Origin: Mortierella alpina
Taxonomy: Eukaryota > Mortierellomycota > Mortierellomycetes > Mortierellales > Mortierellaceae
Length of the DNA: 64,000 nt
NCBI GenBank assembly: GCA_029449245.1
Contig: JANATF010000014.1
Location: 438,501-502,500 of the forward strand
Reading direction: 5' to 3'
Shown: one piece after another, positions 54,753 through 64,000 of the stretch
Position numbering within the stretch: position 1 is the stretch's first letter
Layout: each line of letters opens with the position of its first letter
Made by a program: the position numbers and the translations under genes
Notes under the pieces: model-generated
What the model was told of the DNA's origin: nothing
Seen by the model: the letters and a program-made list of their open reading frames with translations, nothing else
Database searches by the model: none

Positions 54753-54857
54753 ACCTCATCAGGATGCGGTCTGTGGATCCGCATCTTATTCTCATTCTTT
54801 CTTTTCCCTTATTTTATTTAAAACGGTTATTATTTTCCACATGAAACTGACAAATCT

Positions 54858-55975
54858 TTAGGCGCCAATAAAAACGGCTGCCATGGCCACAATGGCCGCA
54901 ATAGCCTGAGGGGTACGCTCACGGTTGCTTCCAGCATTGGGTTTACTGCTCGAGTCACCACCATTACCATTATTGCTAGTGTCGCTGCACTGGCCTGAAC
55001 CAGCGCAGACGCTTCCTGAGGGGCAGCAGGTGAGGTTATCAGAGCATTGAATAGGGTAGCTCGAAGGACAGCCACATTTACCTAGGTTTTAAGCAAAATG
55101 GAATGCTTTTTAGTTTTATTTTTGTGTGTTAGGGACAAAACAAGCACTCATGTGGGCAGAGCATGTCCCTTGAATCAGTGAAAAACTGCGCCTTTTTGGA
55201 ACATGTACATTGGCCCCTATACTTACCGGAAGCACTGCACCCATACTCGCAGCAGTGGAAGATGTCGCCTTCATTGCAACGAGTTTTGTTACCTGGGCAG
55301 CCGCAATCACCATTGGGAAGACAGGACGAGAACTATTATGACCATGAATATTAGAGGAGTAGGTGTTCGAAAGGTGTCAGAGGTGTAATATTCCAACGAG
55401 AGTGGGACAGACCAACAGTGAGAGTTCAGATGGACGTACGGGACAGCACATTGTCTTGTCATTGGATCTGCAGTTGTAAGGCAGGTCAGAGTCGCAGCAT
55501 CCTCCACCCCTGACGCAAAGATTTCCCCTTGGGCAGCACGAACCAGTGTCACTGCAAGTATATAAAAAAGGGGGTAAGAATAGCGAGAAAGTTTGTCAGT
55601 GCCATTGATCCGAGCAGTTCTCTTATACCAATATCCATTTATTTTTTTTCGTCGTTGGAAAAGAAAAATAGCTTACGTGCAGCAGTCGGTTCCAATTGGG
55701 CAAGTGGGGCAGAATCCCTGACGCTTCTCTAAGGTTTCAGAACTGTTGGCAGAGACAGGCGGGAAGGTCGTCACGGCTGCAAAGGAGGGGTATGGCCCTT
55801 CAGCCAGGGTCCTGAGAGGGTCATATCCTTTGTCGACAAATCTGCCGCGGTCGGAGGACAAGTCGAAGCCTTTAAACAATCTACCAGTGGGAACAGGCTC
55901 CGCTTGGGTAAGTTGGACGTGGAGAGCGAGCGACGCCATCGCGGCAATGGCGATGCTTTTAGGGTAGAAATGCAT
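54858..55975 (-). CDS. Secreted, probably GPI-anchored, cysteine-rich protein
   Basis: Four exons with exact GT/AG and matching phase: 55677-55975, 55440-55551, 55227-55332, 54858-55081. They give 246 residues. The signal peptide starts MHFYPKSIAIAAMASLALHV. A pro-region ends in a KR site (TLEKRQGFCPTCP). Then come four cysteine modules: CPTCPIGTDCCT, GSCCPRGNLCVRGGGCC, CLPNGDCGCPGNKTRC with FHCCEYGC, and KCGCPSSYPIQCSDNLTCC. They show the CCP-x-G-x-x-C granulin-like pattern. A Ser/Asn-rich stalk (SNNGNGGDSSSKPNAG) and a hydrophobic end (AIAAIVAMAAVFIGA) indicate GPI attachment to membrane or wall. No domain is known to me for the whole protein. Confidence 0.85.
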
Positions 55976-56083
55976 AGAGGCGGTGAAGTGTTTTGAATCA
56001 AGTACAGTGGAAATGGAACGGAGGCGAGTGGAGTGGGTTTGGAAGTTCGAGAGGAAGCAAAACAGGGGGCTTATCGTCCTCAT

Positions 56084-56800
56084 TTATACAAATCAGTACT
56101 GCAGAAGAGGTAGCAGAGTAGGTCCCTCATGAATGTGAGCAAGAGGTAGACCAGCATGCGGCTTGCCTGGGTTTTTAGGGTTTGTTTCGCAGGCAATACA
56201 TACCGGGCGAGGGGAATGATTGAAAATTTATTGAGCTCGGTTGGCAAAGGCTGTGACAGTCTGGACCAAACCCCAACCCCCAACCCCTCGCATCGTCAAA
56301 GAGGCTCTGAGAAGAAGAGCTATGGTACGGACACCAGAATTACCAAGGGGAGAGAGTAACAAAATTTCAAAGAGGACCTCAATGTCAACCATGATCACAC
56401 AAAAAGGATTTCGAGGCGCTTTTTTTTTTTTTTTTTTTTTTTTTTTTGACATTCCATCTCCATGTCGCATGGCCACAATAATATCTTTTGAAACTGTTCC
56501 AAGGAACGTTTAAAAAATACAGAACGCAAAGAACATCCCGTCTTCTCAATCTGGTGTTCGGGTGGGCAGCTCCAATTGCCCTCCATTAACGCTCCTCCGG
56601 CTGTATTGCAGTACCTCTTCAGCGGTACCAGCACTCTTTCAAGATGATTTCTAGGAGATACACGCATGTTCAGTACTGCATTCTCATTCGTTTCAACTGG
56701 CATGCGACAGCGAAGAATTCCAGTGGATTACGAAAACGCGAAGCAATGGCATGAAAATTAAAAAAGCAGTGTATCTTATTTCAATAACCGACTACTTTCC
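56084..56800. other. No supported gene; T tract
   Basis: Upstream of the cysteine-rich gene. A run of about 27 T at 56421-56447 may be a retroposon tail on the minus strand. Confidence 0.5.
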
Positions 56801-57027
56801 TGTACAGTGAAATCTCGTTTTTCGGACCAGTTTACTAAGATTATCCAGCCTTTGGCGAGGACTCCATATGTGTAATCTTCTTTTAATGATGATTGCTCGA
56901 AACCTCCAGAAATGAAATAAAGTGAAGCTAGACTGAACTATTTGTACTCGGTGGGAGCCCTACTGGAACTGCATCTTCTTTTCGTTCGCTCGGAACACTC
57001 ATCCGCACCTAGAGTAGTATCACACCT

Positions 57028-57969
57028 ATGTCCTCTTCCTCTTCCTCCCCTCATGATCCCATCGCTTCCCTTCTTCAAAGCGACGACTTTAAGTCTGCTA
57101 TGCGATCCATGCTTCGCGAGGCCCTGGCTTCAACGCCCCTTGACCAGGACCCTCCTCAGCGGGATGAGCAAGTCGCTCCCCCAGCTGTCACCGAACTGTA
57201 CACACCTTCTGCCAAGGAACGTGAACATTGTCCTGGGATCTGGCCAGATGATCCACGCACCTTCTTTCGCAGGCCAGTCTCTGCTGAGGACTGGAACAAC
57301 CAACTTCGCCGCTGCCCCAAAAACACGCGCGTTTTGTACGACCCTCCTGTCCTCCCAGCAGTCGTGCAGTGTTCTTCCACGTTCAAGGCCCATGACGGAC
57401 AGCTGGCGAAGCTTCAGGGCGACATTGCACATCTCACTCGCCCCATCGACCAACTTATTCACCAAGTCCTCTCTGCTAACGATGTACCAGAAGAGAGTGA
57501 GGAACTTTTTATCAACTTTGCCAACCATATGCGCGAGCAGCTGGAGCTTCTGGCGAGCAAGGTTACTTCGATCCGCATGGACAACCTGCGCAAGGAAAAA
57601 GGACTTCCAGTATCAGACTCGCCTCATTTGCTCATCGACCCTCAGTCTTTCAACGAGCAGCTCAAGACCGCCAAAGCTCTCTCAGCAGCTTTCGCACCCC
57701 CGAAGTCGACCAGCAGCAGCAACTTCAACCGTCGGGGCAAGTCGGGCAAGCAGGACCAACAACAACGGTCCCACAAATACTCCGACAAGAAAAGTAACTC
57801 CGACAAGCACGGTTACAGTCGCCGAAAGAACTCAGGCGACCAGAGCGATGACGACAGCGACCGCGGCCGTCACAGGTCTTCTTTTTACAGGGAAAAAGGA
57901 AAAGACACCAGGAGGGACAGTCGCCACCGAGGACGCAGCAACACCCGCAGGTCCTCGGACCGACAGTAG
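57028..57969 (+). CDS. DIRS gag-like protein
   Basis: 313 residues. A Ser/Asp/Pro-rich start (MSSSSSSPHDPIASLLQSDD) precedes a helical central region (about 90-215). The C-terminal tail is highly basic and Ser-rich (SRRKNSGDQSDDDSDRGRHR), suited to RNA binding. There is no zinc knuckle, as is usual for DIRS gag. It overlaps the start of the RT frame, so RT may be made by frameshifting or internal initiation (inference). Confidence 0.8.
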   Translation: MSSSSSSPHDPIASLLQSDDFKSAMRSMLREALASTPLDQDPPQRDEQVAPPAVTELYTPSAKEREHCPGIWPDDPRTFFRRPVSAEDWNNQLRRCPKNTRVLYDPPVLPAVVQCSSTFKAHDGQLAKLQGDIAHLTRPIDQLIHQVLSANDVPEESEELFINFANHMREQLELLASKVTSIRMDNLRKEKGLPVSDSPHLLIDPQSFNEQLKTAKALSAAFAPPKSTSSSNFNRRGKSGKQDQQQRSHKYSDKKSNSDKHGYSRRKNSGDQSDDDSDRGRHRSSFYREKGKDTRRDSRHRGRSNTRRSSDRQ

Positions 57970-59828
57970 GAGGACGCATCCATCGACATGCGTCCGCCTG
58001 GCAAGGGCTTTCGCTAGATCCGGAGATCAGGGATATCATCAAAGATGGATACAGGATACCCTTCATCAAGGACCCCCCGACAGCACCCTTCCCCAAACAC
58101 GACCCAGTGCTGGCGAAGGACGACATGGATGCGCTGGACAAGGAGGTGTCCGCTTTGCTAACCAAGGGATCTATCGAGTTAGCGACATCGCCAGGTTTTT
58201 CAAGCCGTCTCTTCTGTATCCCAAAGAAGACTGGCGACCTGCGTCCAGTACTCAACCTTCGACCACTGAACGCGTATATCGCCCAACGACACTTCAAGAT
58301 GGAGACGTTAGGGGCGATCACGACGGCGATCCGCAGGAACGACTACATGACTTCGCTCGACCTGCAGGACGCGTTTCACCACGTCTCGATCAACAAGAAC
58401 TTCAGGAAATACCTTCAGTTTCGATGGAGAGGCAAGAACTACCAGTTCAAGGTGTTACCATTTGGCCTGTCGCTGGCGCCACTTGTGTTCACGAAAGTTC
58501 TGCGCCCTGTGTTGAAGTGGGCACGGGCCAGAGGGATCAGGATATTCGCATACCTCGACGATCTCCTGATTGCCGCGTCATCGAAGGAGCAGGCACTCAA
58601 GGACACTGCTCTGGTTCAGGACAAACTGAAGGAGCTGGGCTTTCTGGTCAAGCTCTCGAAGTCGCAGCTCGTACCGACTCAGAAGATTCAGCACCTTGGA
58701 TTCATCATCGACTCGACCAACATGACCTTGTCAGTGCCTGGCGACAAGATCAGGGACGTGCGCAGGGAGGCATCCAAGATGGTCAACAAGGGAGCAGCGA
58801 CGGTGAGACAGCTCTCATCCTTCATCGGCAAGACGAATGCGATGACCGCAGCGATCTTTCCAGCGCGCCTGCGATCACAGCATCTGCTCCAGTTGAAGAA
58901 CGCCTCTCTGGCAACGGGAAAGCAGTGGACCGACATGGTGGATCTCACAGCGAAGGCGAAGGAAGACCTTCTCTGGTGGAAGACGGGGCTTCAGACATGG
59001 AATGGACAGTGCTGGATCCCGCCTCAGACAGCGATGGACGTCTACACGGACGCATCGGACTCGGGATGGGGCATCGTGATCGGGAACCAGTGGTGGTCAG
59101 GATTATGGTCGAAGCATCAGCATCGTCAACACATCAATGTCAAGGAATTGCTTACGGTCCTCATGGCAACGGACCTCCCAGAGTGCAAGGGCAAGACCCT
59201 GAACATCATATGCGACAACACGTCAACCATCGCATACATCAATCGCTTCGGCGGCACTCGATCACCCGAGTTGCTACATTGGGCAACGAAGCTTTGGGAC
59301 AGGTGCCTCAGGACGGGCACACGCCTCAAGACGACGTACATCCCCTCGTCCTTCAATCCAGCAGACGCGCCTTCACGTCAACTCACAGCTCAGTTGGAAT
59401 GGTCAATCAGCCAAGACTTCTTCTCACGGATGGATCGGAAGTTGGGACCACACAAGGTGGATCTGTTTGCGTCGGAGACGAACCACCGCCTTCCACGCTT
59501 CATGTCATGGAAGCCTTGCAAGAGAGCAATGGCCTGGGACGCCCTACAACAACCTTGGAAGGGTCTAGGGCGAGTCTACTGCTGCCCTCCATGGAACCTG
59601 ATCCCGACAGTGCTCCAGAAGATCCGGCAGGAGAAGGTGGAAGCGACCATCATCACTCCGTTCTGGCGATCAGCACTTTGGTTCCCGACGATTCAGGACA
59701 TGTCAACCAAAGCCCCAATACCGATTCCGAGGGAGGCAGTGCTTCCAGCACCGGGAAACGCACCGGACATTTTGCAGAAAAATCCGATGTGGTCGCTCAC
59801 TGCATGGAGCGTAAGCGGCAGGCGTTGA
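57970..59828 (+). CDS. DIRS reverse transcriptase-RNase H
   Basis: The open frame extends upstream of the first Met (58125) to the end of gag, so the true start is uncertain. RT motifs: IELATSPGFSSRLFCIPKKT, LRPVLNLRPLNAYI, MTSLDLQDAFHHVSI (first Asp), LPFGLSLAPLVFTK and AYLDDLLIAA (Asp-Asp). RNase H follows with MDVYTDASDSGWGI, HINVKELLTVL and ICDNTSTIAYINR, giving the D-E-D residues, then YIPSSFNPADAPSR. All catalytic residues are present and no stop intervenes. Confidence 0.92.
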
Positions 59829-60796
59829 TGGCAATGGGCGCTGATAACTCAGTCATCGCCATGTGGGACAACAACAAGGCTCACAAACGCACCTTGAATC
59901 AACGCGCAGGATCTCAGCTTCAGTACATCCGGTGGGCACTGGCGCGAGATATCGATCCTCTCACCCCAAGCGCCGCCAATCTTCTCAACTTCTTGGTTTC
60001 GGGAGTGGCATTGGGCAAGTGGTCAGAGTCGACAACGGCCACCTACAAATCGCAGATCATTCAACTCTATGATGATCAGTCGGTATTTCAGACAGAGCTG
60101 TTCAAGAGCTCGATGCGGATGCTTCAGACCCGCACCATTACCGACTTTAAGGCACTGGACCTCGACCTTTCCCCAGCGATTCGTTACTTGGAGGCCTTGC
60201 CAGAAAACGCTCTGCTATCCTTAGAGCAGATCACGACCAAGCTTTGCTGGCTCTTGGCCGTAGTGGGAATGTTTCGTGGTGACGACATTGCCTGCATTGA
60301 CATTGCAAACGAGCACTTTCGTGTGACCCAGCAAGTGGCGATTTTGCCAGTGGTCCTGCCAAAAGAGAAGCGCCGCCATGGACGGATCCGCAAGTTCACT
60401 ACCATTCAAGCGCATCCGAACGCCGCTTTATGCCCGGTGGCAACACTACGAGAATACATCTCACGCCTGCCACCCGAAGATGACCTTGTGCCCCACCGCA
60501 AGGACCCGGACGTGCTCATCCGCCCGTTGGTGCGCGACCGACGCAACCTTCTCAATGCAGTCGGTCCTGACACCATCAATAGGCACATCGGCTCGATCAC
60601 TGATATCCTCGAGCGACCTGCCTCCTCCACCCGTCCTCGTGCGCGAGCCATCGGTGCCTCAGCCGCGTACAAGAACGGTGCCCCCAAGGACGACATTGTG
60701 GTGCAAGCCAATTGGTCGTCGTCTGTGATGTTCGACAGCTTCTACAGATTGAGTGGAACCACTGCCACCAATTTTTCGACCGCTGTCCTGCCCTGA
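59507..60796 (+). CDS. DIRS tyrosine recombinase
   Basis: The frame begins with a Met at 59507 inside the RT-RNase H ORF (different frame) and ends at 60796. It integrates the circular DNA intermediate. Motifs include an N-terminal SAM-like helix (SQLQYIRWALARDIDPLTP), the first catalytic Arg in VVGMFRGDDIACIDI, LPKEKRRHG, and RARAIGASAAYKNGAP. In that last motif the second Arg is kept but the usual His of H-x-x-R reads R. WSSSVMFDSFYRLS carries the Tyr nucleophile. The same frame is open far upstream, to 56942, through gag and RT; that part is probably not coding. Confidence 0.87.
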   Translation: MEALQESNGLGRPTTTLEGSRASLLLPSMEPDPDSAPEDPAGEGGSDHHHSVLAISTLVPDDSGHVNQSPNTDSEGGSASSTGKRTGHFAEKSDVVAHCMERKRQALMAMGADNSVIAMWDNNKAHKRTLNQRAGSQLQYIRWALARDIDPLTPSAANLLNFLVSGVALGKWSESTTATYKSQIIQLYDDQSVFQTELFKSSMRMLQTRTITDFKALDLDLSPAIRYLEALPENALLSLEQITTKLCWLLAVVGMFRGDDIACIDIANEHFRVTQQVAILPVVLPKEKRRHGRIRKFTTIQAHPNAALCPVATLREYISRLPPEDDLVPHRKDPDVLIRPLVRDRRNLLNAVGPDTINRHIGSITDILERPASSTRPRARAIGASAAYKNGAPKDDIVVQANWSSSVMFDSFYRLSGTTATNFSTAVLP

Positions 60797-60811
60797 TTTG
60801 TTCTCTGGAGC

Positions 60812-60913
60812 CACATATGGAGTCCTCGCCAAAGGCTGGATAATGTATCAGCGTAGCCGAATAATATGAAGGCTTAAGCATATTATCCGACTACGGCGAG
60901 GACTCCATATGTC
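60812..60913 (+). repeat. DIRS internal complementary region
   Basis: 60812-60841 complements the left outer end (56840-56870), and 60842-60913 complements the right outer end (61066-61135). They meet at GGATAAT/GTATCAGCG. Confidence 0.92.
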
Positions 60914-61370
60914 CCGCCCTTTTTCCCGCCCAAGTCCTTCCTCGTTGTCGCTCACGAGTCGAAGATGCAGTTCCAGTAGGGCTCCCACCGAGTACAAATA
61001 GTTCAGTCTAGCTTCACTTTATTTCATTTCTGGAGGTTTCGAGCAATCATCATTAAAAGAAGATTACACATATGGAGTCCTCGCCGTAGTCGGATAATAT
61101 GCTTAAGCCTTCATATTATTCGGCTACGCTGATACAGAATCGGTCCGATAACTTTTTTGGCAGGAATGAATTGATTTCTATTTCAAAAAGCGAAAATATT
61201 CAGTCACCTGATGGACCGGTGCGCGAGGTGCGCAGCTTTTGGTCACTCCTGTGACTAAAAAAAAAAAAGACGCCGCGTACAGTCCAATCTCGATTGACCT
61301 TCGAGAAAATTAGTCCAAAAAAAAATAAAGACCTAAGAGATGACCTTCTCCATTACAACAAGAAAAAAAA

Positions 61371-63454
61371 CTACTGACTGGCCTGACTGCTCTGTCTATA
61401 TAGACTATCTATAATCGCTTGCTCGTCTGTCTCGTCTATCTCGCTTTCATGCTCCTCGACCTCCACAACGGTTTTAGCAGCAGCAACGGCGCGCACGGCT
61501 TCCTTTAACGCGCTCCGGAGCCTTAACATCGGCTCAGATCCACCACGCGTTTTTCTTCTAATCTCTTGAAGGCCAGCCGCACTGAGCACAGAATGTTCCC
61601 CGGCCAGATCTCTCAGCATAATAGCCGTAGCGTCCCAATAGTCGTCTGCCAGCGGAGAGCTTGGTGGGTCGTCGAATATGTCTGAAAGCTGGCTGGCTGT
61701 ATAATCTTCCCCTTTGTCCTCCTCCTCTGTCTCTCTAACAATCACCTCGTCTTCGGCTACCTCCTGGGCATCTTTGTTTGACTTCGGTTCAATCGTCCAG
61801 TTGTTGTCGACTGAAGTCGCGGCGATCAGATGCTCGAAGTATGTCCTCTCTTCGTCTTTATATCCTTTACGTCGAGGCTGAAGTAGCGGCTCCCTTCGAT
61901 CTGCTTGGGCCAGCGGCTGTGTTCGAAGCTGTTGACGCATCGCCTCTGGAAGGATTGGCGTTTTGGCAAAACAGCTGCGAAGTGTTTGAGCTTTTACGCC
62001 GTTCCATGCGTGAGGAATCAGCGACCAGGCCTCCCCGTTCGAAACGCACGTCCGTTTGTCGTAATTGCGAATGAGGTGCGTTTCTTGGCTGAGAATCTCG
62101 AGGAAGGCGTGCTTGAATACACTGATAACACCAGCGTCAAGGGGTTGCGTCTTTGGAGTAGAGTTTACTGGCAACCGCCGGATGACAAGGTGCTTCCAGG
62201 GGACGCCGTTCTCGGGATCTCGCATATCGATGCCGTTGTGCGCAGGGCATGAGTCAAGAAGGAGGAGGGTGCGCTGCGAGAGTTGGTCGTCAAAATTTTG
62301 AAGCCATTCCATAAAGATGCTTCTGGTCATCCACCCACTCTTGGTTTTTCTTATAACCATACGGGCCTCGGCCTCCTCGTCAACCCCTCGGGCATGATTT
62401 GTGGCTAGCAAGTATGCAAAACATGACATGTCAGTTGACGTAGCTAGTGATGCATGTATTACTCAAACGTAGCCTTACCAACTATCAAAGGCTTGAACGC
62501 GTCGATGGTGTCTGCCAATTGCAGAGATGATCCATCGGCATTGATACAGAATAGAATGGTAACCCGAGCATTCCTGTTGGCCTTGGCACCACTTGTCCAA
62601 TCCACCGATGTGTATGACTTGGTATCGAGCTCCTTTAAATACATGCCAGTCTCATCGCAGTTCACGATGTTCTTTGGGTGAAATTGGGCAGCGAGCGCGC
62701 GGATTTCCACGAGTTCCGGTTCGATTGCAACCATATCGACTGAACCTGCTTCGCCCTGCAGCTGGCAGTAGGATATCTGATGGCGCTTCTTGTAGGCGGA
62801 GAACCAGGACGCTGTGAACGATGGTTCTCTGTCTGGCCTCTCGTCAGGATCGTTGTAGGTGGCAAGAATGGTATGGGTAACAGAGGCAGCTTTTTTGATC
62901 ATCTTGCCACTGACAGGGGTGTTCTGCTTCCTTTGATCCTCCAACCAGCTATTCAGAACTTGTTCCAGTCTGTCGTGCCTGCGGTTAACGATATAGTGGG
63001 CGCTGAGAGGCAGCATCTTGCTGGCGTCTCGTAGTTTTGCCTCATCTTGTAGCATACGCGTAAGTGTGGTCTTGGGTATGTGGCAACCAATTAGAAAACC
63101 AAAGTTGCTGCGGGATACTTTGATGCGGAGAACAGCCTCGCGGGACTTGAGATAGTGGTATATGTCCAAATACTCGAGCTTCAGGCTCAGCGTGGGGCAG
63201 ACCTTTGCCATCGGAACCTCAAACATATCAGCAGAAGGGAACAAAATATACGTTACGGTGTCGCCAGACCTGGCGCAGCGTAGAAGGTCCTCATATCTCT
63301 GCCGGCGAACACGATTAATCTCCTTCAGCTCAGCTTGGGTGTATCTCTTGGTGGTGATGATAGGAAGGTGCAGAGGTATTGGCTTGTAGTGCAACTGTTT
63401 CTCCTTGGCTGGACGAGGAAGTTTCTGTAGTCGGTTGACGGGTAGTTTTGTCAT
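61371..63454 (-). CDS. pogo/Tigger transposase (CENP-B HTH and DDE_1)
   Basis: Two exons, 62459-63454 and about 61371-62429, with an intron around GTAAGG...CTAG. The N-terminal region has basic and helical DNA-binding segments (FLIGCHIPKTTLTRML; HTILATYNDPDERPDREPSF, SWFSAYKKRHQI) of the CENP-B-like type. The DDE core has NIVNCDETGMYL (Asp), TLLLLDSCPAHNGI (Asp) and STPKTQPLDAGVISVFKHAF (Asp), the DDD of pogo elements. The C-terminus is acidic. All catalytic residues are intact, but the element's left repeat is now split by the DIRS insertion. Confidence 0.9.
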
Positions 63455-64000
63455 GGTGGAGTTCTCAATAGTGTGGTGAGGGGTGGTGAGTGGAGAAAAA
63501 ATGAATCAGGGGAAGGGCCGGAGTCAATTGACACTCGTCCACGAAAACAGCGCACCGGTCCATCAGGTGACTGAATATTTTCAATTCATTCCTGCCAAAA
63601 AAGTTATCGGACCGATTCTCTTAGTAAACTGGTCCGAAAAACGAGATTTCACTGTACTGTATATTACACCTCTTGCCTGCCTTCTATCCTTCCATGCTCA
63701 AGAGAACCTTGCGTTTCCATGTGTGTTATCGTTAAAAGTGATCGGGCTCACGGGCGTAGGTGGCAGTGATTGTATCTCTGACAGATACATTACACCAACT
63801 GATATACTTTTGAATGGAATAACGGGCGACCGTTGTATAAACATACACGCTTACGACGCCATAGGCTACTTTCTCCCTCCTGCTTCTAGTGTTTTGTGAA
63901 AGATAGGCCTATGCAAGTTTTCCACTCCAAGGATTGTTCTGCTGCTGATGAAGGGTGTCCTCACTCTGAGTTGTATGGTTTTCGTTTCTCCTCTACATGG
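63455..64000. other. Right end of Tigger and downstream flank
   Basis: The right terminal repeat occupies about 63565-63654. The remaining 345 bp shows no supported gene. Confidence 0.6.

Larger units (their letters stand above)
56840..61135 (+). mobile_element. Complete DIRS-like tyrosine-recombinase retrotransposon (4296 bp)
   Basis: Inverted terminal repeats of 125 bp (56854-56978 and 60961-61085) carry different outer extensions. The internal complementary region (about 60812-60913) is the complement of the left end joined to the complement of the right end, which is the DIRS hallmark needed for circular replication. The order is gag, RT-RNase H, tyrosine recombinase. Boundaries are read by comparison with the intact Tigger terminal repeat at 63.6 kb: TTTACTAAG/AGAATCGG is restored exactly on removal, with no target duplication. 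All ORFs are open, so it may be recent. Confidence 0.95.
56805..63654 (-). mobile_element. pogo/Tigger element containing a nested DIRS element
   Basis: Termini CAGTGAAATCTCG... at 56805 and the inverted copy ending at 63654 are flanked by TA (56803-56804 and 63655-63656), the target duplication of pogo/Tigger elements. The inverted repeats run at least 80 bp (GGACCAGTTTACTAAG/AGAATCGGTCCGATAAC...). The left repeat is split by the DIRS element; without it the element is about 2.55 kb. The transposase is on the minus strand. Confidence 0.93.

Noticed and set aside
57130-58321. Minus-strand frames opposite DIRS gag and RT
   Set aside because: They are antisense to well-supported coding sequence and contain no recognisable domains.

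Overview
The window looks like a transposon-rich segment of a filamentous fungal chromosome. It has spliced genes with short introns (GT...AG, about 50-150 bp), a multi-exon cytochrome P450, fungal-type small secreted cysteine-rich proteins, and no bacterial operon structure. I cannot fix the phylum from sequence alone. The mix of Crypton, DIRS, Tad-like LINE, MULE, hAT, piggyBac and pogo/Tigger elements would fit an early-diverging fungus (Mucoromycota/Mortierellomycota) or a basidiomycete.

Region 1 (1-19.9 kb) is a nested mobile-element complex. Two Crypton tyrosine-recombinase elements lie head to head as arms of a large inverted repeat (1-2762 and 15973-18728, nearly identical). The spacer is a Tad-like LINE, whose reverse-transcriptase frame is cut at 6830 by a hAT element (6831-14647, 8-bp target duplication). 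The hAT element is in turn cut by a 4.27-kb Mutator-like element (6937-11210, 9-bp target duplication). That innermost element has an open 1083-codon frame. It combines a GCM/WRKY-like zinc finger, a complete MULE DDE core, a USP-like cysteine-protease domain and a C-terminal zinc finger; this is the most unusual system in the window.

Region 2 (20-30 kb) mixes gene relics and elements. It holds a minimal DIRS-type end structure (21.2-21.5 kb), a gene whose C-terminal half resembles a ubiquitin C-terminal hydrolase (21.7-22.2 kb), and a secreted His/Asp repeat protein with recurrent dibasic sites (23.2-23.9 kb). It also holds a fungal DD(E) transposase gene with a PCNA-box-like motif and a disabling 16-bp duplication (25.1-27.4 kb), and a C2H2-like gene (28.5-29.3 kb).

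Region 3 (29.4-43 kb) contains a 255-bp direct duplication, an intact piggyBac transposase gene and a BTB/POZ gene. A Tc1/mariner relic, a secreted beta-trefoil-like protein and a degenerate minisatellite (35.4-36.5 kb) follow. Then come a 3'-5' exonuclease gene broken by a local inversion, a chromodomain protein, a seven-exon P450 and a 129-residue secreted protein.

Region 4 (43-56 kb) is sparse. Two related modules share a leader sequence and each lead to a short secreted cysteine-rich peptide (47.0 and 49.2 kb). Around them are DIRS ends, a Ty3/gypsy integrase relic, a TIR element with GGACGACCC repeats, a LINE fragment and a MITE with 9-bp target duplications. A well-defined four-exon gene encodes a cysteine-rich, probably GPI-anchored protein.

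Region 5 (56.8-63.7 kb) is a pogo/Tigger element whose left terminal repeat has been invaded by a complete DIRS retrotransposon without target-site duplication. The other terminal repeat preserves the empty-site sequence, so both boundaries can be read to within one base.

The host genes do not form one pathway. The repeated theme is secreted, cysteine- or histidine-rich small proteins among active and decayed transposons, as in effector-rich compartments of fungal genomes (inference).
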